Source of the DNA: Anaerobutyricum faecale
Lineage (GTDB): Bacteria; Bacillota; Clostridia; Lachnospirales; Lachnospiraceae
Assembly (NCBI GenBank): GCA_019119645.1
Contig: DWWR01000054.1
Location: 1 to 15,900 of the forward strand
Length of the DNA stretch: 15,900 bases
Reading direction: 5' to 3'
The position numbers and the translations under genes are program-made. The notes beneath the pieces were generated by a model. The model did not search any database and was not told where the DNA came from. It was given only the letters and a program-made list of their open reading frames with translations. Shown here in pieces: positions 1 to 6,506 of the stretch. The stretch's first letter is position 1; every line of letters starts with the position of its first letter.

Positions 1-2
1 AG

Positions 3-674
3 ATCTTCTCCACAGCTGAGGATAATCAGACAGCCGTTGATATCCACGTTGTACAGGGTGAGAGACAGTTCGCAAGAGATAACAAGACTTTAGGCCAGTT
101 CCGTCTGGATGGTATCCCACCAGCACGGAGAGGTGTACCTCAGATCGAAGTTACCTTTGATATCGATGCCAACGGTATCGTAAATGTATCTGCAAAAGAC
201 CTGGGAACAGGAAAAGAGCAGCACATCACCATCACAGCAGGTTCCAACATGTCTGAGGAAGATATCGATAAAGCTGTAAAAGAAGCAGCAGAATACGAAG
301 CTCAGGATAAGAAGAAAAAAGAAGCCATCGACGCAAGAAATGATGCGGACAACATGGTATTCCAGACAGAGAAGGCACTGGAAGAAGCCGGTGACAAGAT
401 CAGCGATTCCGAGAAGACAACCGTTCAGGCTGACATCACAAAAGTAAAAGAGATTCTGGACCGCACCACACCGGACAACATGACCGATGCCGATGTATCT
501 GAGATCAACGTAGCAAAAGAACAGCTGATGAAAGATGCGCAGTCCTTATTTGCAAAAATGTATGAGCAGGCTCAGCAGGGCGCTCAGGGAGGCCCTCAGG
601 CAGCTCCTGGCGGAGACGCCAATGCAACTTACAATGCAGATGATGTGGTTGACGCAGATTACAAAGAAGTTTAA
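3..674 (+). CDS. dnaK: Chaperone protein DnaK (Hsp70), C-terminal part
   Basis: This is the last 223 codons of DnaK; the start lies before the window. DnaK is the ATP-driven cytoplasmic chaperone that binds exposed hydrophobic stretches of unfolded proteins and works with DnaJ and GrpE. The visible part begins inside the beta-sandwich substrate-binding domain (TAEDNQTAVDIHVVQGER, then GQFRLDGIPPARRGVPQIEV), runs through the helical lid (from about SEEDIDKAVKEA), and ends in a Gln/Gly/Ala-rich linker and an acidic tail DDVVDADYKEV, as is usual for bacterial DnaK. The ATPase domain is outside the window. dnaJ follows after 84 bases, the standard order in Clostridia. The reading frame is open from base 3 to a TAA at 672-674. 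Identification is certain from conserved motifs. Confidence 0.97.
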   Translation: MFSTAEDNQTAVDIHVVQGERQFARDNKTLGQFRLDGIPPARRGVPQIEVTFDIDANGIVNVSAKDLGTGKEQHITITAGSNMSEEDIDKAVKEAAEYEAQDKKKKEAIDARNDADNMVFQTEKALEEAGDKISDSEKTTVQADITKVKEILDRTTPDNMTDADVSEINVAKEQLMKDAQSLFAKMYEQAQQGAQGGPQAAPGGDANATYNADDVVDADYKEV

Positions 675-699
675 TACCGGAAATCAGTACAATGATACA

Positions 700-734
700 G
701 GAAGAGGAGACGGGGTTGCCCTGTCCCCTCTTCC
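700..734 (+). other. Hairpin between dnaK and dnaJ
   Basis: GGAAGAGGAGACGG (700-713) can pair with CTGTCCCCTCTTCC (721-734) over about 14 positions with two mismatches or wobbles and a 7-base loop. No T-run follows, so it is not a standard terminator. It may be an mRNA processing or stability site that lets dnaK and dnaJ be made at different levels from one transcript; that role is inference. The dnaJ ribosome binding site (749-753) lies just downstream and is not in the stem. Confidence 0.6.
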
Positions 735-758
735 CTTGTCGTTCATTTGGAGGATAGT

Positions 759-1964
759 ATGGCAGAGAAAAGAGATTATTACGAGGTTCTGGGCGTCAGT
801 AAAAACGCCACAGCAGATGAAATAAAGCATGCCTACCGTAAGGTGGCAAAGAAATATCATCCTGACATGAATCCGGGTGACAAAAATGCGGAAGAAAAGT
901 TCAAGGAAGCTTCAGAAGCTTATGAAGTGCTGAGCGATCCGGAGAAGAAAGCCCGCTATGACCAGTTTGGCCATGCAGCCTTTGAGCAGGGCGGCGGCGG
1001 AGCCGGCGGTTTTGGCGGTTTCGATTTCGGCAGCGGCGATATGGGCGATATTTTCGGTGATATTTTTGGTGACTTCTTTGGCGGCGGCAGCCGCAGCAAC
1101 GCCAGAAGAAACGGACCGAGGCAGGGAGCCAACCTGCGGGCGGCTGTCCGCATTACCTTTGACGAGGCCATCCGCGGCGTAGATAAAGAGCTGGAAATTA
1201 CATTAAAAGAGAAATGTAACACCTGTGGAGGTACGGGAGCAAAACCGGGGACCAGTCCGGAGACCTGTTCCAAATGTAACGGAACCGGCCAGGTGGTTTA
1301 TACCCAGCAGTCCATGTTTGGTATGGTAAGAAATGTACAGCCGTGTCCGGATTGTAACGGAACCGGCCAGGTGATCCGGTATAAATGTCCGGATTGTTCC
1401 GGTACAGGATACATCAAGGTGCGCAAGAAGATCAAAGTGCCGATTCCGGCAGGTATCGACAATGGCCAGAGTGTCAGAATCCGTGAAAAAGGCGAGCCGG
1501 GTATCAACGGCGGTCCAAGGGGAGATCTTCTTGTCAATGTCAACGTATCCCGTCATCCGAAGTTCCAGAGACAGGAATACGATATCTTTTCCACGGAACC
1601 GATTACCTTTGCTCAGGCAGCGCTGGGCGCTACCATCAAGATTGATACGGTGGACGGTCCGATGGAATACACCATCAAACCGGGAACTCAGACAGATACG
1701 AAGATCCGCCTGAAGAATAAGGGTGTTCCAAGTCTCAGAAATAAGAATCTCCGGGGAAATCATTTTGTTACTCTCGTAGTACAGGTGCCGGAGCGCATGA
1801 CAGAGGCACAGAAAGAAGCGCTGCGCCGCTTCCAGGAGGCTATGGGAGAAGTGCCGGCAGCGGATTCCACCGCTTCCGAGACGGCAAAACCGGAACATGA
1901 AAAGCACGAAAAGCATGAAAAGCATGAAAGGAAGGGCTTTTTTGGCGGAAAGAAAAAGAAATAG
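759..1964 (+). CDS. dnaJ: Chaperone protein DnaJ (Hsp40)
   Basis: DnaJ of 401 residues, a type I Hsp40 that delivers substrates to DnaK and stimulates its ATPase. Domains in order: J domain (residues 4-70) with the essential HPD at 34-36; Gly/Phe-rich region (about 76-112); zinc-binding domain with four CxxCxGxG repeats (Cys 153/156, 170/173, 196/199, 210/213); and the C-terminal beta-sandwich client-binding and dimer region to about 365. The ATG at 759 is chosen because GGAGG (749-753) sits 5 bases upstream. An in-frame TTG at 747 would overlap that site. The unusual part is the tail (about 366-401): it contains three HEK repeats (residues 380-389) followed by KGFFGGKKKK, making it rich in His and Lys. 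All catalytic and zinc residues are present. Confidence 0.97.
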   Translation: MAEKRDYYEVLGVSKNATADEIKHAYRKVAKKYHPDMNPGDKNAEEKFKEASEAYEVLSDPEKKARYDQFGHAAFEQGGGGAGGFGGFDFGSGDMGDIFGDIFGDFFGGGSRSNARRNGPRQGANLRAAVRITFDEAIRGVDKELEITLKEKCNTCGGTGAKPGTSPETCSKCNGTGQVVYTQQSMFGMVRNVQPCPDCNGTGQVIRYKCPDCSGTGYIKVRKKIKVPIPAGIDNGQSVRIREKGEPGINGGPRGDLLVNVNVSRHPKFQRQEYDIFSTEPITFAQAALGATIKIDTVDGPMEYTIKPGTQTDTKIRLKNKGVPSLRNKNLRGNHFVTLVVQVPERMTEAQKEALRRFQEAMGEVPAADSTASETAKPEHEKHEKHEKHERKGFFGGKKKK

Positions 1965-2013
1965 CGGGAAGGCCGAAGGGGCATCCTGTGAAAATAATAG
2001 ATAACGATTATGG

Positions 2014-2039
2014 TACCGTCGGTTTTTTGACCGGCGGTA
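2014..2039 (+). terminator. Possible weak terminator after dnaJ
   Basis: TACCGTCGG (2014-2022) pairs with CCGGCGGTA (2031-2039), nine positions with one G-T wobble and a TTTTTTGA loop. Only a short run of T (ATTTACT) follows, so termination would be partial. It lies between the dnaJ stop and the exporter promoter, a sensible place to separate the two units. Confidence 0.5.
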
Positions 2040-2069
2040 TTTACTGTTATAACAGGAAAGTGCTATAAT
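2040..2069 (+). promoter_or_regulatory. Sigma-A type promoter for the ABC exporter
   Basis: The -10 box TATAAT (2064-2069) is perfect and preceded by TGC (2061-2063), the extended -10 form. TTTACT (2040-2045) is a fair -35 box 18 bases upstream. The exporter ATG is at 2105, giving a leader of about 30 bases. Confidence 0.75.
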
Positions 2070-2104
2070 GAAACACAGTCTACAGAAAACAGAGGAACAG
2101 AACA

Positions 2105-3880
2105 ATGAAAGAAAAGGAGAAGAAATTTCCAATATTTCGTAAATTATATGGACTGCTGGACAGAAGACAGAAGATTACTTTCCTGTTTATCATCTGCATC
2201 ATGGTGATTTCAGCCGGATTGTCACAGATGACGCCGACAGCGATCGGCTGGCTCACCGATGATATTCTGCTTCATGACCGGATCGCGTTTATCAAAGTGA
2301 TTCCGTTTCTGCTGTTCATTTTGGTGGTGAACGTCGCCAACGAGCTTATTAAGATTTTGAGAAGAGTGATGGTGGAAGATACGGCCACAAAGACCGAAAA
2401 GAAAGCCAGAGGTCTGGTTCTTGTCTCATTGTTAAAGGCACCCCTTTCCTACTTTAAAGAAAATATGACCGGAAATATACACGGCAGGCTGAACCGGTGT
2501 CTGGAAGGTACGGTAAAGCTTGAGAAACTTTTGTTCATGGATTTTGCTCCGGCGATTTTTAACAGTATCGCGGCAATCGTGACCATATTCTGCACCCTGC
2601 CGGTCATTCTGGTGCTGCCGATGTTATTGGTGATTCCCATAGGAACACTCATCGTGTTCCGGCAGATCAGCACCCAGCGGGGCATACGGGTGGAGCTTCT
2701 GGAGACGAAGTCCGCCATGGACGGAACGATCGTGGAGCTGCTGAACGGTATTGAAGTGATACGGATTATGGACAGTGTGGACATTGAGAAAAGACGTTTC
2801 GGGCAGAAGTCAGAATATCTGAGAAAAAAAGAAATGCGCCATCATATACAGATGGCTAAGTATGACTGTTTTAAATTTATCAACGAGGCGGTCTTCACGG
2901 TACTCATGATCGGAACTTCCACTTTTCTTGCCACGGAGGGCGTCATCAGCGTCGGAAGCGTTCTGACGGCGTATCTGTGTTTTACTCAGCTGATCACGCC
3001 GCTGAAAGAACTGCACCGGATTCTTGACGAGTTGTCGGAATCCATGGTTCTGGCAGAAGACTTTTTCCGGATGATGGATCTGCCCTGCGACTTTTCCTAT
3101 GCGCTTCCCGCCCGGGCGGAAGAGGAAAATGCCCCGATGCAGGAGACGAAGGACAGCGTTCTGGTGAGGAATCTCACATTTGCTTACAAGGAAGAGGAAC
3201 CGGTGCTTTGCCATATCAATCTGGCAGTGAAGAAAGGAAGCTTTCTCGGAATCGCGGGCCCCAGCGGCTGTGGGAAGTCGACTTTTATCAAGGCTCTCTG
3301 TAAAATGGAACAGTGCGGGGGAGAAATCTATATCAACGGAAGAGAGATCCGTGCCCTGTCAAGGAAGGATATCGCCAGAGATATCGCGCTGGTGCCGCAG
3401 AGTCCGTTCCTCATTGCCGGAACTGTTTATGATAACATCTGTTACGGTCTGGACGGGGAAATTCCTCTGGCGGATGTGGAAGCCGCCGCAAAGAAGGCTT
3501 ACATATATGATTTTATTCAGTCTCTTCCGGAGAAATTTGATACCCTGGTGGCCGAAGGCGGAGGAAATCTGTCCGGAGGACAGCGGCAGAGAATTGCCAT
3601 CGCCCGGATCTTTCTCCGTAAACCGGAGATCCTGATTCTTGATGAGGCGACCTCGGCCCTTGATAACACTTCGGAAAAACATATCCAGGTGGAGATCGAA
3701 AAGCTCATGAAGGAGACGCCGATGACGGTCATCTCCATCGCCCACCGGCTCACGACCCTGAAAAACTGCGATACCATCTTGGTATTTGATAAGGGACAGA
3801 TTGTACAGGAAGGAAAATATGGCGAACTGATTGAGCGGGAAGGCATTTTCAGCGACATGTATCACGGCAGATTGAAATAA
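2105..3880 (+). CDS. ABC transporter with fused membrane and ATPase domains (exporter type)
   Basis: Single-chain ABC half-transporter of 591 residues, a normal length for bacterial exporters of the MsbA/LmrA/BmrA type, which dimerise in the inner membrane and use ATP to move lipids, drugs or peptides outwards. The first 325 residues hold about six hydrophobic segments (roughly 24-44, 62-80, 147-166, 168-186, 260-280, 283-300). The ATPase domain has an intact Walker A (GPSGCGKST, 385-393), Q-loop Q432, signature LSGGQ (489-493), Walker B ILILDE with catalytic Glu 514, D-loop SALD (517-520) and H-loop His near 547. The substrate cannot be told from sequence. There is no adjacent partner half-transporter, so a homodimer is likely. 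AGAGGAA (2091-2097) is the ribosome binding site. It sits between dnaJ and thioredoxin with its own promoter, so it is probably a separate unit. Confidence 0.93.
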   Translation: MKEKEKKFPIFRKLYGLLDRRQKITFLFIICIMVISAGLSQMTPTAIGWLTDDILLHDRIAFIKVIPFLLFILVVNVANELIKILRRVMVEDTATKTEKKARGLVLVSLLKAPLSYFKENMTGNIHGRLNRCLEGTVKLEKLLFMDFAPAIFNSIAAIVTIFCTLPVILVLPMLLVIPIGTLIVFRQISTQRGIRVELLETKSAMDGTIVELLNGIEVIRIMDSVDIEKRRFGQKSEYLRKKEMRHHIQMAKYDCFKFINEAVFTVLMIGTSTFLATEGVISVGSVLTAYLCFTQLITPLKELHRILDELSESMVLAEDFFRMMDLPCDFSYALPARAEEENAPMQETKDSVLVRNLTFAYKEEEPVLCHINLAVKKGSFLGIAGPSGCGKSTFIKALCKMEQCGGEIYINGREIRALSRKDIARDIALVPQSPFLIAGTVYDNICYGLDGEIPLADVEAAAKKAYIYDFIQSLPEKFDTLVAEGGGNLSGGQRQRIAIARIFLRKPEILILDEATSALDNTSEKHIQVEIEKLMKETPMTVISIAHRLTTLKNCDTILVFDKGQIVQEGKYGELIEREGIFSDMYHGRLK

Positions 3881-3949
3881 AAAGTGTTTTTACGATGAAA
3901 ATATATCTGCGATCTTGTTTATGTTATAGCACAAAAAAATGTATTTTCG

Positions 3950-3978
3950 TTCAGGCTTATGTTACAATAAGGTATACT
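3950..3978 (+). promoter_or_regulatory. Likely promoter for trxA-trxB
   Basis: TATACT (3973-3978) matches the -10 consensus at five of six positions. TTCAGG (3950-3955), 17 bases upstream, is a weak -35 box. The thioredoxin start is at 4032. A second AT-rich -10-like site, TACAAT (3963-3968), overlaps this region, so the exact start is uncertain. Confidence 0.5.
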
Positions 3979-4031
3979 TGTGAAAAAACAGGAAATCCTA
4001 TTTTACAGAAGACAAGGAAGGAGATTTATAT

Positions 4032-4355
4032 ATGTCAATGATAAAGATTACAACAGATAATTTTAAGGAAAATGTACTGGAAGGAGCAAAACCGGCGCTG
4101 GTGGAGTTCTCCGCACCGTGGTGTACTTACTGCCGCCGCATCGGACCGGCCATGAAAAAGATCGCGGAGCAGTACGCGGACAGGATGCTCATTGGGGAGA
4201 TCAATATTGATGAGCAGGAAGCGCTGGCGGAAGAATATAAGGTGGAAGTGATTCCTACTCTGATGGTTTTTAAGGATGGAAAGATGCTGGGAAGCATCAC
4301 TGCCCCGGATTCCAAGGCCAAAATCGAAGCGTTTATCGCAGAGCATCTGGGATAA
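4032..4355 (+). CDS. Thioredoxin family protein with CTYC active site
   Basis: Protein of 107 residues, the standard length of a free cytoplasmic thioredoxin, which reduces disulfide bonds in other proteins and is recharged by thioredoxin reductase. The redox motif is W30-C31-T-Y-C34, and the cis-proline next to the active site is seen in VIPTL (Pro 75). The beta strands PALVEFSAPW and IGEINID fit the fold. The two residues between the cysteines are Thr-Tyr, not the usual Gly-Pro; this alters redox potential and partner choice in thioredoxin-fold proteins generally. The ribosome binding site GGAG (4020-4023) is 8 bases before the ATG. A typical reductase gene follows after 25 bases, so the pair is very likely co-transcribed and functionally linked. 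Confidence 0.92.
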   Translation: MSMIKITTDNFKENVLEGAKPALVEFSAPWCTYCRRIGPAMKKIAEQYADRMLIGEINIDEQEALAEEYKVEVIPTLMVFKDGKMLGSITAPDSKAKIEAFIAEHLG

Positions 4356-4380
4356 ATATAAAGAGAAGGAGGATATGCAT

Positions 4381-5307
4381 ATGGAACATCTCTATGACGT
4401 TGTGATCATCGGCGGCGGGCCGGGTGGCTATACGGCAGCCCTCTACTGTGCCCGTGCCGGCATGGATACATTGATTATCGAGAAATTGTCCGCCGGCGGA
4501 CAGATGGCTCTCACCAGCCAGATCGACAACTATCCGGGATTCGATGAGGGAATCGACGGCTTTGAGCTGGGAGAGAAAATGCAGCAGGGAGCGGAGCGCT
4601 TTGGCGCAAAGACGGAACTGGCAGAGGTGGAGAGTGTGCAGCTCTCCGGCGATGTGAAAGAGATTGTCACCAGTGAGGGAACATTCAAAAGCCGCACGGT
4701 GGTCATCGCCACCGGAGCAACGCCGCGGGAGCTGGGAATTGCGGATGAGGCGAAGCTGGTGGGAAGAGGCGTCAACTACTGCGCCGCCTGCGACGGCATG
4801 TTTTATAAAGGCAAAACCGTGGCGGTCATCGGCGGCGGCAATTCAGCCGCGGGAGACGCTCTTTTGTTATCAAAAATCTGTGAAAAAGTTGTGATTGTTC
4901 ACAGAAGAGACACACTCCGGGCGGAAAAGATTTATCACACTCCGCTGATGCAGGCAGAAAACGTGGAATTCTGCTGGAACAGCACCGTGGAAGCATTCCT
5001 GTACGAAGATAAGGTAAATGGAATCCGCGTAAAAAATAAACTGACCGGGGAAGAAAAGGATATCGCCTGCGACGGTGTCTTTGTGAGCATCGGCCGTTCT
5101 CCGGCCACAGAATTGTTCCGGGGACAGGTGGATATGGATAAGGCCGGCTACATCGTTGCCGATGAGACTACCAAAACCAGTCTGCCGGGTGTTTTCGCAG
5201 TAGGCGATGTGCGAACCAAAGCGATGCGTCAGGTGATCACTGCCGCCGCTGACGGGGCAGTGGCCTCACATTTCATCGAGGAATATCTGGCGGAACAGGA
5301 ACAGTAA
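4381..5307 (+). CDS. trxB: Thioredoxin reductase (NADPH)
   Basis: Low-molecular-weight thioredoxin reductase of 308 residues, a flavoprotein that passes electrons from NADPH through FAD and a cysteine pair to thioredoxin. The FAD-binding GGGPGG is at residues 11-16, the redox-active CAAC at 134-137, the NADP-binding GGGNSA at 151-156, the phosphate-binding HRRDTLRA from about 174, and the second FAD motif VFAVGD at 271-276. Everything needed for activity is present. The ATG at 4381 is chosen because AAGGAGG (4366-4372) lies 8 bases upstream. The nearer in-frame ATG at 4375 would leave only 2 bases, and starts further upstream would overlap the thioredoxin gene and add residues foreign to the family. 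The gene directly follows its probable substrate. Confidence 0.96.
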   Translation: MEHLYDVVIIGGGPGGYTAALYCARAGMDTLIIEKLSAGGQMALTSQIDNYPGFDEGIDGFELGEKMQQGAERFGAKTELAEVESVQLSGDVKEIVTSEGTFKSRTVVIATGATPRELGIADEAKLVGRGVNYCAACDGMFYKGKTVAVIGGGNSAAGDALLLSKICEKVVIVHRRDTLRAEKIYHTPLMQAENVEFCWNSTVEAFLYEDKVNGIRVKNKLTGEEKDIACDGVFVSIGRSPATELFRGQVDMDKAGYIVADETTKTSLPGVFAVGDVRTKAMRQVITAAADGAVASHFIEEYLAEQEQ

Positions 5308-5345
5308 CCGCCGTTATCGGTTTGATGAACGGGACAGCCAGATAA

Positions 5346-5368
5346 ATCTGCCTGCGAAGCAGGCGGAT
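5346..5368 (+). repeat. Tight GC-rich hairpin between trxB and prmA
   Basis: ATCTGCCTGC (5346-5355) pairs with GCAGGCGGAT (5359-5368) over ten bases with one wobble and a GAA loop. No T-run follows, so it is not a classic terminator; it could stall polymerase, protect the upstream mRNA end or be a small palindromic repeat. A smaller hairpin, AACCG (5306-5310) with CGGTT (5318-5322), lies just upstream and overlaps the trxB stop. Confidence 0.65.
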
Positions 5369-5413
5369 AAAAGGTGAAGCTTGTATAAATAAGGAATAGG
5401 AAAGAAGATTAAT

Positions 5414-6382
5414 ATGAAATGGAATAAGATTACAATCGAGACAACGACGGCGGCCGAGGACATGTTAAGTTACGAGCTGCAGGAAATGGGCATCGAGGGA
5501 GTGGAAGTGGAAGACCACGTGCCGCTCTCCGAAGAAGACCGGAAGATCATGTATGTGGATCTTCTTCCGGACGAGATCGCTCCGGATGACGGCACCGCAA
5601 AAATCTCCTGTTACATCGACGAGAAAGAGAATCTCGATGAGATGCTGGATAAAATCCGAGCCAAAATCGAAGAACTCTCTGCGTTTATGCCGATGGGAAC
5701 GGGAAAGATCACCCTGGGAACCACAGAGGAAGAAGACTGGATCAATAACTGGAAGGCGTTTTTCAAACCGTTCCGTCTGGACGGCAACATCGTCATCAAA
5801 CCAACCTGGGAGACACTCACGGACCAGAAAGACGATGACATTGTCATCGAGATCGACCCGGGCACGGCCTTCGGCAGCGGCTCCCACGAGACAACGAAGC
5901 TGTGCATTTCTCAGCTGAAAAAATACATAAAGCCGGACACCGAGCTTCTGGATGTGGGTACCGGCAGCGGCATCCTCTCTATCATCGGACTGAAACTGGG
6001 TGCCCGCCACGCCATGGCCACGGACATTGATCCCAACGCCATCCGTGCCACAGAAGAGAACTTTGCCATCAACGGTGTGACCGAACAGGCGGAAGTACAC
6101 CGGGTCAATATTCTGGATGAATCCGAGGCCATGGAATTCTACGAGAACAACCACGGAAAACGCTACGACGTGGTGGTGGCAAACATCCTCGCGGACGTCA
6201 TCATCCCTCTTTCCGGCATTGTGACGCCGCTCCTTACCGACGACGGCGTCTTCATCACCTCCGGTATCATCAATACCATGGAGGAAGCAGTGAAAGAAGC
6301 CATGCGCGCCAACAATTTTGAGATCCTGGAGATTCATCATATGAAAGACTGGGTGAGCATCACGGCAAAGCCGAAACGATAA
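5414..6382 (+). CDS. prmA: Ribosomal protein L11 methyltransferase
   Basis: PrmA of 322 residues, which methylates lysines of ribosomal protein L11 using S-adenosylmethionine. The N-terminal L11-recognition domain (about 1-115) includes EEEDWINNWKAFFKPF, characteristic of PrmA. The catalytic domain has the hallmark PGTAFGSGSHETT (149-161), the SAM-binding LDVGTGSGI (179-187), the acidic residues D204 and D206 that hold the ribose, and the active-site NIL (257-259) in VVVANILADVI. AGGAAAG (5398-5404) precedes the ATG by 9 bases. In many Clostridia prmA follows dnaJ directly, often with rsmE after it. Here an exporter and the thioredoxin pair lie between, and no rsmE follows. A possible -10 (TATAAA, 5384-5389) has no good -35 box. 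Confidence 0.95.
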   Translation: MKWNKITIETTTAAEDMLSYELQEMGIEGVEVEDHVPLSEEDRKIMYVDLLPDEIAPDDGTAKISCYIDEKENLDEMLDKIRAKIEELSAFMPMGTGKITLGTTEEEDWINNWKAFFKPFRLDGNIVIKPTWETLTDQKDDDIVIEIDPGTAFGSGSHETTKLCISQLKKYIKPDTELLDVGTGSGILSIIGLKLGARHAMATDIDPNAIRATEENFAINGVTEQAEVHRVNILDESEAMEFYENNHGKRYDVVVANILADVIIPLSGIVTPLLTDDGVFITSGIINTMEEAVKEAMRANNFEILEIHHMKDWVSITAKPKR

Positions 6383-6448
6383 AATATACGAAGAAGATAA
6401 AGAATAAAAAAGAAAGAGACAGTCCGGTAGAAAATTCGGATTAAAAGA

Positions 6449-6477
6449 TTGCGCCTCCTTTTCTAAAGTAGTAAAAT
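6449..6477 (+). promoter_or_regulatory. Likely promoter for the ATPase-nuclease gene
   Basis: TAAAAT (6472-6477) is a good -10 box, with TTGCGC (6449-6454) 17 bases upstream as a partial -35 box. Transcription would begin near 6484, about 23 bases before the GTG start. The -10 box lies in the loop of a hairpin whose 3' arm holds the ribosome binding site (see the separate entry). Confidence 0.55.
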
Positions 6478-6501
6478 GAAGCTATATTTGGAAAGGGGGC
6501 G
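6452..6501 (+). promoter_or_regulatory. Hairpin that can mask the ribosome binding site
   Basis: CGCCTCCTTTT (6452-6462) is complementary to GAAAGGGGGCG (6491-6501) over eleven consecutive positions, with two G-T wobbles. The 3' arm contains the ribosome binding site (GGGGG, 6495-6499) of the gene starting at 6507. A transcript reading through from prmA would contain both arms and could hide the site. A transcript begun at the local promoter (about 6484) would lack the 5' arm and leave it free. The pairing is seen directly; the regulatory effect is inferred. Confidence 0.5.
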
Positions 6502-6506
6502 TTTTA

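Noticed and set aside
1203..2132. 309-codon open frame on the - strand
   Set aside because: It lies opposite dnaJ and its translation has no recognisable domain; dnaJ is certain.
4276..4380. Long upstream start for thioredoxin reductase
   Set aside because: It would overlap the thioredoxin gene; ATG 4381 has a well-placed AAGGAGG and fits the family N-terminus.
5465..6340. 291-codon open frame on the - strand
   Set aside because: It is opposite prmA and is explained by the codon use of that gene.
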